DNA of 64,000 nt from the NCBI GenBank assembly GCA_015698045.1, contig BLAL01000005.1, forward strand, positions 1,302,001 through 1,366,000. The letters run 5' to 3'. This DNA comes from Rhizophagus clarus (taxonomy: Eukaryota > Glomeromycota > Glomeromycetes > Glomerales > Glomeraceae). Below, piece by piece: positions 35,604 through 47,291 of the stretch; positions within the stretch are counted from its first letter, which is position 1; each line of letters opens with the position of its first letter. Below the pieces are notes generated by a model that was not told where the DNA came from, did not search any database, and saw only the letters and a program-made list of their open reading frames with translations. Position numbers and translations under genes: made by a program.

Positions 35604-36823
35604 TTATGGTACATACATTATAGTAATTGGCGGTTTAACTCCCTTCATCTTTCTTGCTTTATTGTATCTAAAAACGGCAAACGAAATAAAACCAAGAGTG
35701 ATTGTTACAATAATTACACTGATACTAGCTCTTGCAATAATAGGGTCGATAATTTTATTACAATAATCCACTTCAGTAAAATTTGCATATTCTCCAATTT
35801 TATAAATATGAATTTTATTATTTGCTTCTTGTGTAGTTCCTTAACCTAATAAAAGAAAATAAAATTTTTGTTATAGAAAAATGTTCAAAACCCGGTAGAT
35901 ATAATTCCTTAAAACATTTATTTAAAATAATATAATTTAATGATATGTACCAAAAGCGATAAACATATAATCATCATGATATGTTGCAGTATGACCTTTA
36001 TAAGGAGCTCCAATTATATTTCCATTTCCATGATACCATTCTAGTGTCTTTGTATTTAAGACCACGTAATAATTTTCTACTGGCATAGTCAGACTAGAAT
36101 TAACTCCTCCAAATACAATAATCCTATTATCGTTTGCTTTATTAAATTAAGAAGATTTAATTAGGATTAGGGTGGGTTGCCTTAAAAAAATCACTTTAAT
36201 ATTTACTTAAAACAGCTGTATGCCAACATCTTTGTTCTGGTGGATTTTTTGTTTCCTAATTTATATAAGAGATTTAACAATTTATGTCTTTATAGTAATA
36301 GTTAGTAATAACGTACCCATTTATTCCATGAACCATTTATGATATTGTAGACATCCAGCTATCATTAAAGGAAAAATGGTGTTAACCGTAATAATATAAT
36401 ATCAGTATAACAAACAAATACGGTATATAGAATATGTACAATATTCATATTAATTAGTAATCCGTTATCACCACATCCTCCGATATAAACGATTTCACCG
36501 GTATCAGATAAAAAAGTGGCAGTATGTCCTTCTCTCTTAATTATTGTAGTAGCTGCTCCATGATGTTTTGGTACTGAATCATCAAAAGTTAAATTTACAA
36601 ATGGTAATGAATCTTTGGTTTTATTAAATGATTTTGAAACATCTAGATAGAAGAAATAATTAAGACTTTCATTATTATCTTGACCATCAAGGAAAAATAT
36701 TTTCGTTCCGACCAATGTTGCTGTATGGTAAATTCTTCCTTTCGGAATATATGGTTGACAATTTATATTAACAATGATTTGGGAAAATATTATATATAAA
36801 ATCAAATTTTTCAGATTTTTCAT
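35604..36823 (-). CDS. Kelch-repeat membrane protein
   Basis: Five minus-strand exons join in frame: 36823-36440, 36358-36317, 36255-36207, 36136-35951 and 35839-35604, 298 residues. The last join uses TTAAG at 35840, because the nearer TAG would bring in a stop. A signal peptide (MKNLKNLILYIIFSQIIVNI) is followed by kelch-type blades: GRIYHTATLVGTKIFFLDG, GHTATFLSDTGEIVYIGGCG, LDVYNIINGSWNKW, RCWHTAVL...RIIVFGGVNSS and GHTATYHDDYMFIAFG. One C-terminal membrane helix (IIARASISVIIVTITLGFIS) precedes a short basic tail. It is probably a type I surface protein with a partial beta-propeller outside. Exons 2 and 3 are only 42 and 49 nt and each covers part of one blade. Confidence 0.85.
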
Positions 36824-38440
36824 TTTTTTTTTTTTTTTTTAAAAATTATGAAAAATGAGTTCATTATATATTTTGTATATGGCGCTGTTGTTCATGGAGC
36901 TTAGTCTATTTACATCAGTGTACAACGTTACATAACAGACAAGAAATTGTATTAAATATGAATTAAAACTAATTCACCAAGACAGCCTCATTGCCTATTT
37001 GTTTCATTATTTGTAACTAGGTTAAGTAGGGTTACGTCATGGATTTCTTTGAAAGAAGAATCAGTTCATTTTGTTTATGCTGAAATGGTCACAAGGTTAG
37101 GCATGCAAATATACAGTGAATAGTGAAATTTATGCAATTTATGTAATATTTGTTTTTAAATTTAGCATGTCTGGGTACATTTTTTCTATGTATAGTACTT
37201 ACTGTAAGTTTATACTATATCAATAATAACTTCATTAAAAAAAAAAAAAAAATAGATAATAAATAAATAAAGTAAAATTTTTCTAGAATCCCGGTTCTAC
37301 AAAACTCAAAAAAAAAGAAAAATACTGCTAAAAGGTCTCTAGGGAATGCAAAGATAAAAATTTATTTAAAAAATAAATCATTTACAAAAAATTAATATAA
37401 AGAAACGTTAGTAAATTTCACAATAAAAAACAAAAAAATAAAATTTTGATGTACTACTAACTTTCAAAATGGCGTCAGAGAAAAAAAGTAGATAAGACCG
37501 GATACTACTAAATAAATATTTACCTGAATTGAATTGAAATGATGATTTACAGTACTTGAAAAATTGTTTGTAATTTAAAAATTACATGAGGCAATACATG
37601 CGATTATCACACGATATTATAAACTACTATAAATTATCTTGTTAGCCAATTATAAAAATATAAAAAGAATAAAATATTCATTTTGAAATTTTAATTTTCC
37701 GTCAGATGGGGTTATGATATAATTCAATTTTCCACCTTATTGTAGTAATCTTGGGTTTTTACCGTCGAATGAAGGGCTTGTCTTTTTTTTTTGGTCAATC
37801 AAATTTTTTACTTTGTTAAAGCATGCATGTTTATACTACTAATCCTATCTTCAACAATAAGTGTGTCCTGCTTTACTAATAAGGTGCCTCCCGGCTATCT
37901 GGCTACTTCAACACTCAATGTGTATGTAGTTAGGACATTTGTAAATATTTAGGGGAACGCAAATAGTATAAATAGAAGAAATAGATGGACAACAATCGAT
38001 GAAATGCAAAAGAAATTATTAAAATGAATAATATATGGAAGTACCAATAAATGAAATAAACAAAAGACGAAAATGCGTAAAAGAGTTGTATTTTAAAGTT
38101 TATTTATTTAAACTCTTATTTTCTTTTACTTATTAGTTTAATAGGGATAAAATTTTCATAATATATTTGTATTTTATTTATTTATTTTTTATTTTTTATT
38201 TGATTTAATAATAAAATAAATTTAAATTATGTAAATACAACTAATAATAAATAATAAATTGTATATATATAATATATAGTAAATTTAATAAGCAGATAAT
38301 ATAAATTTCGTGATTAAATCATGTAAATTTTGTATGAATTCCGTGTAAATTCCGTATCTAAACCATAATTATAGTGATACGGAATTGTGCAATTTTTATA
38401 GGGAATCATTTATATAAAATAATCGGTTTTTATTAATTAG
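36824..38440. other. Intergenic stretch
   Basis: No gene supported. The interval includes the presumed upstream region of the minus-strand kelch gene. A poly(T) tract lies immediately before its ATG (36825-36840). Confidence 0.55.
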
Positions 38441-38479
38441 ATAGTCAAAATAATAAAATATAACAAATTATCTTATATA

Positions 38480-39480
38480 CTAAATAAAATATGCATCAAA
38501 ATTCTTTCATAGAATAATATGAAATTGATTTACAGGATTTATAAAAAATTCTGACAAAAAATATTATAAATATATGCAGAGAAGGTGTTTCACAGTTATA
38601 CATCAATATACTACATATATCTTAAAGACAAAAAAAAATGCAGAAAAATTTTTTTGTTATAGAATGTATGCTAAACCTTTCAGTTGAATAGTATTATATA
38701 TTGAAATTTATGATTCACAAAAAAAATCTGATACAGAAATAATAAAAATTCGCCTAGAAAAGTGATTCACTTTTAAATAATCCAAAAAACATAGTAAAAA
38801 TGCAGAAAAATGCAGAAAAAATCAATTATCAATATAAAGTATTTGCTGAAACTTTAGTAGAATAATGTTATGAATTGGATTTTATGATTCATAAAAAAAT
38901 TCAGGTACAAAATTATTAAAATTTTATCTAGAAAAGTGATTCACTTTTAAAACGCGGAAAAAATATTTTTTTAATATAAAGTATGTATTGAAATTTTCAG
39001 CCAATTAGTATTATACATCGGATTTTATGGTTCACAAAAAATATAATACAAAAATATTAAAAATTCGTCAAGAAAAGTGATTCATTTTTAAAAACCCAAA
39101 AACATAGTAAAAATGCAGAAAAATGCGAAAAAAATCAATTTTTAATATAAAGTATGTGCCTAAACTTTTAGTATAATAATGTTATAAATTGAATCTTATG
39201 ATTCGCAAAAAAAAACTGATACAAAATGATAAAAAATTCGTCTAGAAAAGTAATTCACTTTTAAAAAATCAAAAAATATGATAAAAATGTAAAAAATGTA
39301 AAAAATGCAATTTTCAAATAGAAAGTATGTATTGAAACTTTCAGTAGAATAGTACTATGTATTGAATTATACGATTCACAAAAAAAATCCGGTATAAAAA
39401 TATTAAAAATTCGTGTAAAAAAGTGATTCACTTTTACAATACAAAAATCACATGATAATCTCGCAAAATCAGATTTTCTC
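38480..39480. repeat. Tandem repeat (140-175 bp units) with a conserved palindrome
   Basis: About five or six copies. Each contains a 'TATGATTCAC' block followed by poly(A), a 'CTAGAAAAGTGATTCACTTTT' block, then 'AAATGCAGAAAAA' and a 'TAGTAGAATA' block. The palindrome AAAAGTGATTCACTTTT (8-bp arms, one central base) or a close variant occurs near 38758, 38934, 39074, 39247 and 39420, giving spacings of 176, 140, 173 and 173 bp. No coding potential. Confidence 0.85.
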
Positions 39481-39589
39481 AATAATTTTGAAAACGGCGG
39501 ATATTCCCATGATCATAATAGTGTTGCGGTAATATAACACGTGACTAAGAAGGATCAGTTAAGTCACATGATTGATCAATGTTTCGAAT

Positions 39590-39685
39590 GTTAAATATGT
39601 TAAATATGTTAAACATATGCAATATATGCAATATGTGCAATATGTGCAATATGTTTAATTTGTTAAATATGTTAAATATTTTTAG
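39590..39685. repeat. Nine-base microsatellite-like cluster
   Basis: Runs of GTTAAATAT and GCAATATGT alternate (five or more copies of each style) around a central AAACATATG. It is likely a replication-slippage array. Confidence 0.75.
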
Positions 39686-40223
39686 TGTAGTTTTAGTAGT
39701 TATAAAAACGCGTATGTTCACCCTGTTGTAAAAAGTTAATTAGATAGCATTTTTATGGATTAATAAAAATTGGTTTATTAATAAAAAGTTATCTCGTTGA
39801 TTGATTGTATTCTGACATTTTTTTGTATTTTTTTTTTTTATTTGTGTTGTAAATCGTGACAGATTTACGGTTATTTTTTTTTGTTGGTTTTTGTGTAACC
39901 TTCGCAGATTTTGTTATGAGTTATTCGTTATTGATTTATTATCTTTTATTTCATTTTTATTTACACTTAATTATAAACATTCCTTCTGCTACCACCACCA
40001 TACATACCGCTTATCCCTTATAAGCACCCAAAGAACTGGCATAACAATAGGAATAGTTGTAAAATTTTCTCGTAGTTTTTTTATTTTAATATACTTACCA
40101 CACATTAATTTTGCTGAATAATTGGGAATACATTTTTTTAAAACATTATTAAAACTATTTATATTATAATTTAGAAATTTCTAAATTTTATCATAAAAAT
40201 TGATTTTATTAGTAAAAAAGTTA
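39686..40223. other. Intergenic stretch
   Basis: No gene supported. The small plus-strand open frame at 39891-40121 has no recognisable domain. Confidence 0.5.
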
Positions 40224-40296
40224 TTTGCTCAATTACAAACTGATTTGCTTATGTAAAAGAAAATTTACATGTACTCTATAATCAGTGTTGAACAAA
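40224..40296. repeat. Hairpin-forming element downstream of the six-module kinase
   Basis: Outer arms TTTGCTCAA and TTGAACAAA flank inner arms ACTGATT/AATCAGT and ATGTAAAA/TTTACAT. The same arrangement, in reverse orientation, lies at 50378-50456 downstream of another kinase gene. It could be a MITE or a conserved 3'-UTR structure. Confidence 0.75.
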
Positions 40297-40352
40297 TCAA
40301 TATAAAATATGTAATATTCTAAGAGCTTTAATTCACTTCAATTTTTTTTAAC

Positions 40353-43300
40353 TCATATTTCACAGTCTAAACATTCAGAATCAAACCCATACTTTGGAAG
40401 ATCTTTTGTAAAAGGATTAAGTAATCGAGATGTATAAACAGCTTGTGAATGGGTTGCAGATTGCCTTCTTTCTTCTAAAATTAAGAAATTTGATTCTTTA
40501 TATTCGTCTGCTTTTTTAAACTGTTTTTCAATATCATAATGTTGTTCTTCTCTTTCAAAAAAATCTGAATCTATATATGAATCTCGAAATAACCGAATCA
40601 ATTCAATTATTTCAGTTGAATCTGGTCTATTGTCTGAGTTTGAATCCCAACACCTTTTCATTAAATCAATGTAACATTCTGGTGCTTCTTGATCATTTAT
40701 ATTAGGTCTAATTCCTTCACAACATATATCTAATGCTAAAGTTTCATCATGTGCTCGGTTGCCAAAAGGTTGTCTTCCTGTTGCTATAACATACATAATC
40801 ATACCAAAGCTATATATATCTGTTGCACAAGTATAACGGTTACCTCTTAAAATTTCAGGAGCTACATAAGGCATAACTCCATAAACTTCTGTTTTATCTG
40901 ATTTACTAACTTTTCCACAAAATCCCATATCTGATATGACTATTGAAATATCATCATTCAAAGAAGTAGACATTAATAATATATTTCCTGTATGAAAATC
41001 ACGATGAATCATATCTTTCTCATGAATTTCATTAAGACCTTCAATAATATTTAACAATACGTTTATATTGTATGACCAATCAAGTTTATTATAATGTTTG
41101 TTTATCCAATTATATAAATTTCCACCTTCTGCATAATCAAGAACCATAACATAATTTTTTGTATCAGGATTTTGAGTTAATCCATAAATCAAAAGAATTT
41201 CATTATATTCACTAACTGAATATCTGTTAGCCTATTAAATAAATAATTATTATTAATATAATATTAGAAAAGGTTAAATTAAATTAAAATTAAAAAAAAA
41301 TTCATACTTCATTTAAAAATTTTGCAATAACATTGTGTGAACATTCAAGTTGTTTTAAAGCAACTTGTTTCTGATCTCTTGAATATTCATATCCATTATA
41401 AAGCAATGGACCATTCTTCCATATTGCCGAATATACTGTAGCAAACCCACCTTTACCTATTTCTTTAATATTACTAAATTGATTGTATGGTATCCATTCA
41501 AATATTATATCATATGGATAGTTAATTTTAAATTGTATATCTTCTATTAAATATTCAATTTCTATATCTTCAATGGTCCAATATGGGATGATTTTTGCTA
41601 AATAATCCAATTGACATGGTTTACACCATTTGTTATGAGTGTCCGTGTATTCTTCATCACATTTTTCGCAATAATCATTTTCAAAAACTATAATATACTC
41701 TTTTGTATTAGGATCTTGAGATATTCCATATTTTTTACTAACCGAATATTCTTTAACCTATGATGAAATTTATATTAAAAATAATAATACAGATTGTTTA
41801 ATAAATCAAGTTTATAGAAAATACCTTATCAATAATTTCTTCAATATCATCCGAAAAAGAATAATTTAAAGTGACTCTTAAATTGGATCTTTGTTCTTGA
41901 TTTTTAAGATAAAGATGATCATAATACAAAAAATCATCATTCCATATTGCTGAATATATTTTAATGAAATTATCATCACATTCTTTTTTAATATTACTAA
42001 ACTGATTGAATGGTATCCATTCAAATATCGTACCATACGGGTTATCAATTTCTAATTGCATTTCTTGAATTAAATTATCAATTTCTTCATTATCGCTCGT
42101 CCAGTTTATAAAATTTTGTTTTAAATCATTCACTCGGCATTTTTTACACCATTCATATTCAATATTATAATTAGTAAATTCTTCATTGCATTTTTCACAA
42201 TATAATTTAAATTTAAAAACAATAACATAACATTTGATATCTTGATTTAGAGATATACCATATATTGAATTACCATTTTTTGTTAAATACTTTTTAACCT
42301 ATAAAAATATATATTAAATATTATTTCAAAAAAAAAAAGAATATTTGAAATTAAAGAATACCAACCTCATTAAGAAATTCATTAGTATTTTGTAAACTAA
42401 ATAATTTTAAAAAAACTTTTTTATTTGATTCTCTTGTCCATTTCATATCGTAAAAAAGTAATGGTCCGTCGTTCCATATTGCTGAATATACTGTTGTAAG
42501 ATCATTTTTATTTATTTCTTTAATGTTGTTAAACTGATTATATGATATAAACTCAAATATTACGTCATCAGAATCATTGATTTTCGATTGCCTTTTTCGA
42601 ATTAAATTATCAATTATTTCATTTTCGCTAGACCAATCTATAAACAATTTTCTCACATAATTTATATGACATGATCTACACCATTCATAATCTATAATTT
42701 CCCCGCATTTTTCACATATTTCAATATAATCATTTTGAAGAATCATGATATAATTATTTGTATCTATATTTTGAGAAATTCCAAAGGTTTTACCACGGTA
42801 TTTATTTAAATCATTTTTAACCTATTAGATATAAAATTAAATTATTATTATATTAATAATATTTAAATCAAATAAAGATCTCTCTTACCTCATTTAAAAA
42901 TTCACTAGTAATATTTTGGGAGTTGTATAACTTTAAAGTAATTTTTGTATTTTGCTGATTTCTTGTATATTCATTTTTCATTTTATCATAGTTTAATGGA
43001 CCATCCTTCCATATTGCCGAGTAACCTTCTTTACTTATTTCTTTAATATTATTATATGGTATCCATTCAATTATAATATCGTCCAGTTTATTAATTTCTA
43101 ATTGCATTTCTTGAATCAGACTATCGAGTTTTTCATTTTTACTGGTCCAGTTTGTAAAATTTTGTTTTAAATTATCTATTTGACATGATTTACACCATTC
43201 ATTGTTTGCGTCATCTATCCGTTTAAGTACTTTCCGTTTAAATCGATTTTTACATTTTTTACAATATATATTTGGAAAAACCATAATAAATTCTTTCGTA

Positions 43301-44399
43301 TCCGGATTTTCTGATATTCCATATATATCACAACATTTATATAATGAATAATAATTTTTAATCTAATTAAAATGAAAAAAAATGTTAATAAAAAAGTCCT
43401 ATGGTACACGTATTGTCAAATTACATAAAAAAAAAATCCGTACCTTGTTTAAAAATTTAATAATGTCTTTTTGTGAATCGTGTAAATATTTTAAATTAAC
43501 CGTCTTGTTCGATATTCTTTTCCATTTACTATCATTATAACATAACGGACCATCCTTCCATGTTGCGGAATACATAGTATAAAGATCATTTTTACTTAAT
43601 TTATTCATTTTTCGAATATTTTTTAATTGATTATATGGTATCCATTCAAGTACAATTTCTGACTTATAAGTGATTTTTGATTGTATTTCTTGAATTATAT
43701 TATCAATTTTATCATTCCCACTGCTGGTAAAAGTATTTTTAAAATAATTTATTTGACATGGTTCACACCATTCTTCATTTATATTTGTATACTTTTTACC
43801 GCAAATTTTACAATATATTTCTTGAAAAACAATGATATAATCTTTTGTATTTGGACATTGAGTTATTCCATACATTTTAAGAACCTCAATAATATATTTT
43901 AATGAATGTTTTTTACCCTGATGAAAAAAAAAAAAATTATTATTACGAGAAATGTTAGTTAAATTCTTAAAGAAATTTTATTTTTTTTTTTTACCTCATC
44001 AATAAAAAATTCATTAATAATATTCTGTAAATTATATGATTTTAAAGCGACTTTTGTATTCTCCTGATTTCTTGTATATTCATTTTGATATTTATCATAG
44101 TCTAATGGACCATCTTTCCATATTGCTGAATGTACTTTATCATCAAAACCTTCTTCACTTATTTCTTTAAACTGATCGTATGCTATCCATTCAAATATCA
44201 TATCATCAAGTTCATTAATTTTTAATTGTATCTCTTGAATTAAATTATCTATACTTTTATTTCCACTGGTCCAGTTTGTAAAGTTTTGTTTTAAATTATT
44301 TATTTGACATGATTTACACCATTTATATTTTGCGTCATATTTATTCATATATTTTTCTTCACATTTTTTACACCGATCATCGTTGTCTTGATACGTCAT
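40353..44399 (-). CDS. Protein kinase with six tandem zinc-ribbon/N-lobe modules
   Basis: Seven minus-strand exons, all phase 0: 44399-43995, 43917-43444, 43362-42889, 42821-42366, 42298-41825, 41757-41308 and 41231-40353; about 1203 residues. Exons 2-6 (450-474 nt; 474 three times) are chimeric. Each begins with the hinge start of a C-lobe exon (YGISQ-PxTKEYI), then restarts as a first exon with CxxC...WCxxC, NW-S-N-xxID and an N-lobe. All six ribbons keep four Cys. N-lobes 1-5 are damaged (EEGFDDKVHSA; SKNDLYTMYSA; a deletion in module 3; NKNDLTTVYSA; LNYS for the lysine motif). Module 6 is intact (IGKGGFATVYSA; VALKQLE) and pairs with the exon 7 C-lobe (IHRDFHTGNIL, SDMGF, VAPEIL). The end is SECLDCEI. 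The exon 4 donor is the weak GTTGGT. No stop or frameshift in 1203 codons argues for a real gene. Confidence 0.88.
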
Positions 44400-44750
44400 T
44401 ATAAAAAATTATTTAATGGGAAAAATGTGAAGGTTAATGAAATATTTACGAAAAAAAAAGGCGAAACAAAGTTTCAAAACAATTATATTTATACTAAAAT
44501 GGTTTCACTTTTGACCATTTCCATACTAGAGTGGTTTCATTTTTGTAAAAGATCCGCAACAATAGCATTCCATGAATGAATGTAACCTAACTCATAATTT
44601 AACCATATTTGGTTCATTTGATCGAATGATCACAAAAAAAAAACGTATTTAAAAAAAAATATTTTTTTTTTTACATAAACAATATTTGAGAGAGGATTAA
44701 AAAAAAAGTGAATTTATTTGTTCCTCACCTCGGGCGAGATTTGTTATTAC

Positions 44751-44781
<31 letters not shown>

Positions 44782-44940
44782 CAAAAAAAAAATTTCAACC
44801 CAACGTAATTATGATATTGTAAAAAGTTCTAAAATAATCACTTTTTATCGTGATCTACGAATGCAATTTTAATAGTTTAAAGTTATATATCATTATAAAT
44901 AATTTATTCTTTTAAATTTATTTTATGTTTTATTGAATAG
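44400..44940. other. Upstream region of the six-module kinase
   Basis: Probable promoter side of the minus-strand kinase. It includes long A and T runs (44633-44790). No further feature. Confidence 0.5.
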
Positions 44941-45530
44941 ATTAACAAGATCAAAATCAAAAGTTTTTGCTGTAGCTATTTATTTTGAATGAGATGATGA
45001 ACAAAATAAAGAAACCGATGAGGAAACCCATAAAGATCAAAATCAATATACTTTTAACATGAAGCCAGAACTTAATATTAAAAGTCTGAAAGGAAAAAAA
45101 AAAATATTAGAAATGAAAGAAAGAAAAAAAAGAGAGAGAACAGCAAGAAAAAAAAAAAAGAGAAATAACATTAAGTTCTTCCAGTTTCGTGTTCAAAGGT
45201 AATGTTAGAGATCTAAAAGAAAAAGGAAAGGAGTTAGGAACAAAAAGAGAAACAAAAACAAAACAAGATACAAGATATAAACATACCTTTAGACGCGAAA
45301 CCAGAAGAAATTAACATTAAAAGACCTAAAATGAAAAAGAAAAGGGGGTTAAAGACGAAAAGAAAAACAAAACCTAAAAGAAAAACAAAGACAAAGAGAA
45401 GAAATAAGCATATCTTTAAATGTGAAATCCGAAGAAATTAACATTAAAGGGAGTTAGAGACGAAAAAAAATAAAACATACCTTCAAACGCGAAACTGGAA
45501 GAAATTAATGTTAAAAGACCTAAAAAAAAA
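44940..45530 (+). repeat. Purine-rich repeat with coding-like units
   Basis: The plus strand is dominated by A and G. A block close to 'AAACCAGAAGAAATTAACATT' (MKPELNIK / AKPEEINIK in translation) recurs at about 45058, 45298, 45423 and 45493, each followed by A/G-rich stretches. Upstream, KVFAVAIYFE, a stop, then DDEQNKETDEETHKDQNQ reads like a decayed coding end. Probably an expanded Lys/Glu-rich coding minisatellite from a dead gene. Confidence 0.6.
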
Positions 45531-45854
45531 GGAGTTAGAAATGAAAAAAATGAAAACAAAAAAAGAAAAAGGCATAAAATAAAAGAAAATAAAAAGAAAA
45601 AAAAAACTCGAGTTTCGAATGTGAGAAAAAAAAATGTAAACAAATAACTGTTTATCATATGATAGAGGTGAGTAATAACCGGGTGAGAAATAAATTTTCT
45701 CAAAAAATAAATGAGAAATATGACGAAAAAAAATTCTCATAAAGGAAATTCGTTAAACGTTATAATTATCATAACATTATACAGTATGTTTGGTGCAGTA
45801 CTCCACCTCTCCCTTATAAAAAAAAATATAGTCATACAAACCCTATCGCATAAA

Positions 45855-46003
45855 GATTTGACATGCGGACGCACTGTATCATAGGGTATCATCGGAAATA
45901 CATATCTGTCTTATCCTATTGGATACTTTAACAGATTTTAAAACATACATGTTACTGGATACTCAGTCTACACAGGCTTATCTTTACACATATTATTACC
46001 GCT
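45855..46003. repeat. Dispersed repeat, copy 2 (see 8980-9150)
   Basis: Begins GATTTGACATGCGGACG and contains TATCATAGGGTATCATC and ATACTCAGTCT. It matches 8980-9150 with small gaps. Its right edge meets the broken kinase fragment. Confidence 0.75.
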
Positions 46004-46221
46004 AGTCCAATTATCTGAAATCATATTTTTGAATTACCAGTTTTACACCATAATTTCCCTGTATTTTTTTTGTTGCACTCTAAACACCAATATTTTTTTT
46101 TACAATTTTTTAAAACACAAACCTTGCAAAATTTTTGATATATATTTTGTTTTGGTTGTTTGCATTGAAAGCATATTCTGAATTTTAGTTTCTTTTTCTT
46201 TAATTGATTCATACATAACAC
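45990..46221 (-). pseudogene. Truncated kinase N-terminal fragment
   Basis: Starts MLCMNQLKKKKLKFRICFQC on the minus strand, then KFCKVCVLKNCKKKYWCLEC and GKLWCKTGNSK, closely parallel to the zinc-ribbon region of the kinase at 48550. It stops at 46021. One frame over, the text DNWTSGNN continues the same homology for a few codons and ends at the border of the dispersed repeat near 45995. The final ribbon Cys is Gly (KTGNSK instead of QTCNSK). There are no kinase lobes. Confidence 0.75.
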
Positions 46222-46373
46222 AAACAGATTAATTTATCAGTAAGCTTATCATCAAATATTTTTATTCGATAATCTTGCTACCGAAAATGTTGAAAAAAAA
46301 AATCACAATGGAAGTCTATATACAGTATAATGATTATGAACTTTTTACAGCTCTATTAAGCTATCAAATATCA

Positions 46374-47291
46374 AATGGCATCCATGTAATGTGTGACAGG
46401 TTACGCCGAATATATTGCTTTACAACTGTAAATGTCAATTTTCTTGACTGTCATAAATTTGATTTTGCATTTTTTCATGTAATGTTTATCTTTAGAAAAA
46501 AAAATTTTTACACTTTTTAAAAACATTAAAGAATAAAGAATAAAAAATATGTATTTTATACTTTTCATACTTTAAAAAGAATAAATAAAAGATTTTATTA
46601 AATGTTATATTACATGGAATATTGAAATTTATCAGTTAAAAAACGCGTCTACTAGTACATTATTACAAAAAAAAAAAAAATAATAACAGATAACTCCACA
46701 CAAATATTTTAAGCTAGTTCCAATAAAAATCAATATATATGAACTTTAAACAACATTATTTAAAGCTTATTTCACTTGTTTCTCTTGACCAAAGTGTTTA
46801 AAATATAAATTACAACTTGAAGTAAAAAATAAAACGCGTCTTAGAATTATAAAAATATAACTCCGTGGAAATTAATACAAATATACAAGCATCCCCATAC
46901 CTCATAAACAACTTTTCTTAAGCACTTTTCACTTGTTTAATATGACCAACTGCTGAAATTATGTTGTGAAATCTCTATAAAACGCGTTTGTTAATGAAAT
47001 ATTTATAGCTTTAAAATATAGTTTTATGCCTGAAGTGCTACTAGTGAAAAATATTTAACTTTATTTAACAGAAATTTAAAATATTAAAAATTATTTTTAA
47101 AATATCAGATATGAGAAGGGGAAGAAAGAGTGAAGAGAAAAGTTTTTTATCGCGTTAAACGATAAATAAATAATTAGTGATGATGAACCAATCAGATTCC
47201 CCTTTGGTTTGTCTCTGATGGTACGGTCAGGCAGCTAATTTGACATTTCAGCGTAACCTGTCACACATTACATGGATGCTATCAAATGTAA
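46374..47291. mobile_element. Candidate non-autonomous element with ~40-bp inverted ends
   Basis: The left end (46374-46414) and the reverse complement of the right end (47249-47291) share CATCCATGTAATGTGTGACA and GGTTACGC. The interior has no transposase but holds repeats around AAAACGCGT at ~46638, 46831 and 46978, with a shared neighbourhood (TTTCACTTGTTT, GACCAA). No target duplication could be defined. Confidence 0.6.

Noticed and set aside
45416..45740. Minus-strand Phe-rich frames that resemble membrane proteins
   Set aside because: Antisense of a purine-rich repeat, so poly-Phe/Leu is forced by base composition.
46275..46520. Plus-strand 81-codon frame
   Set aside because: It crosses the left inverted end of a candidate element and has no domain.
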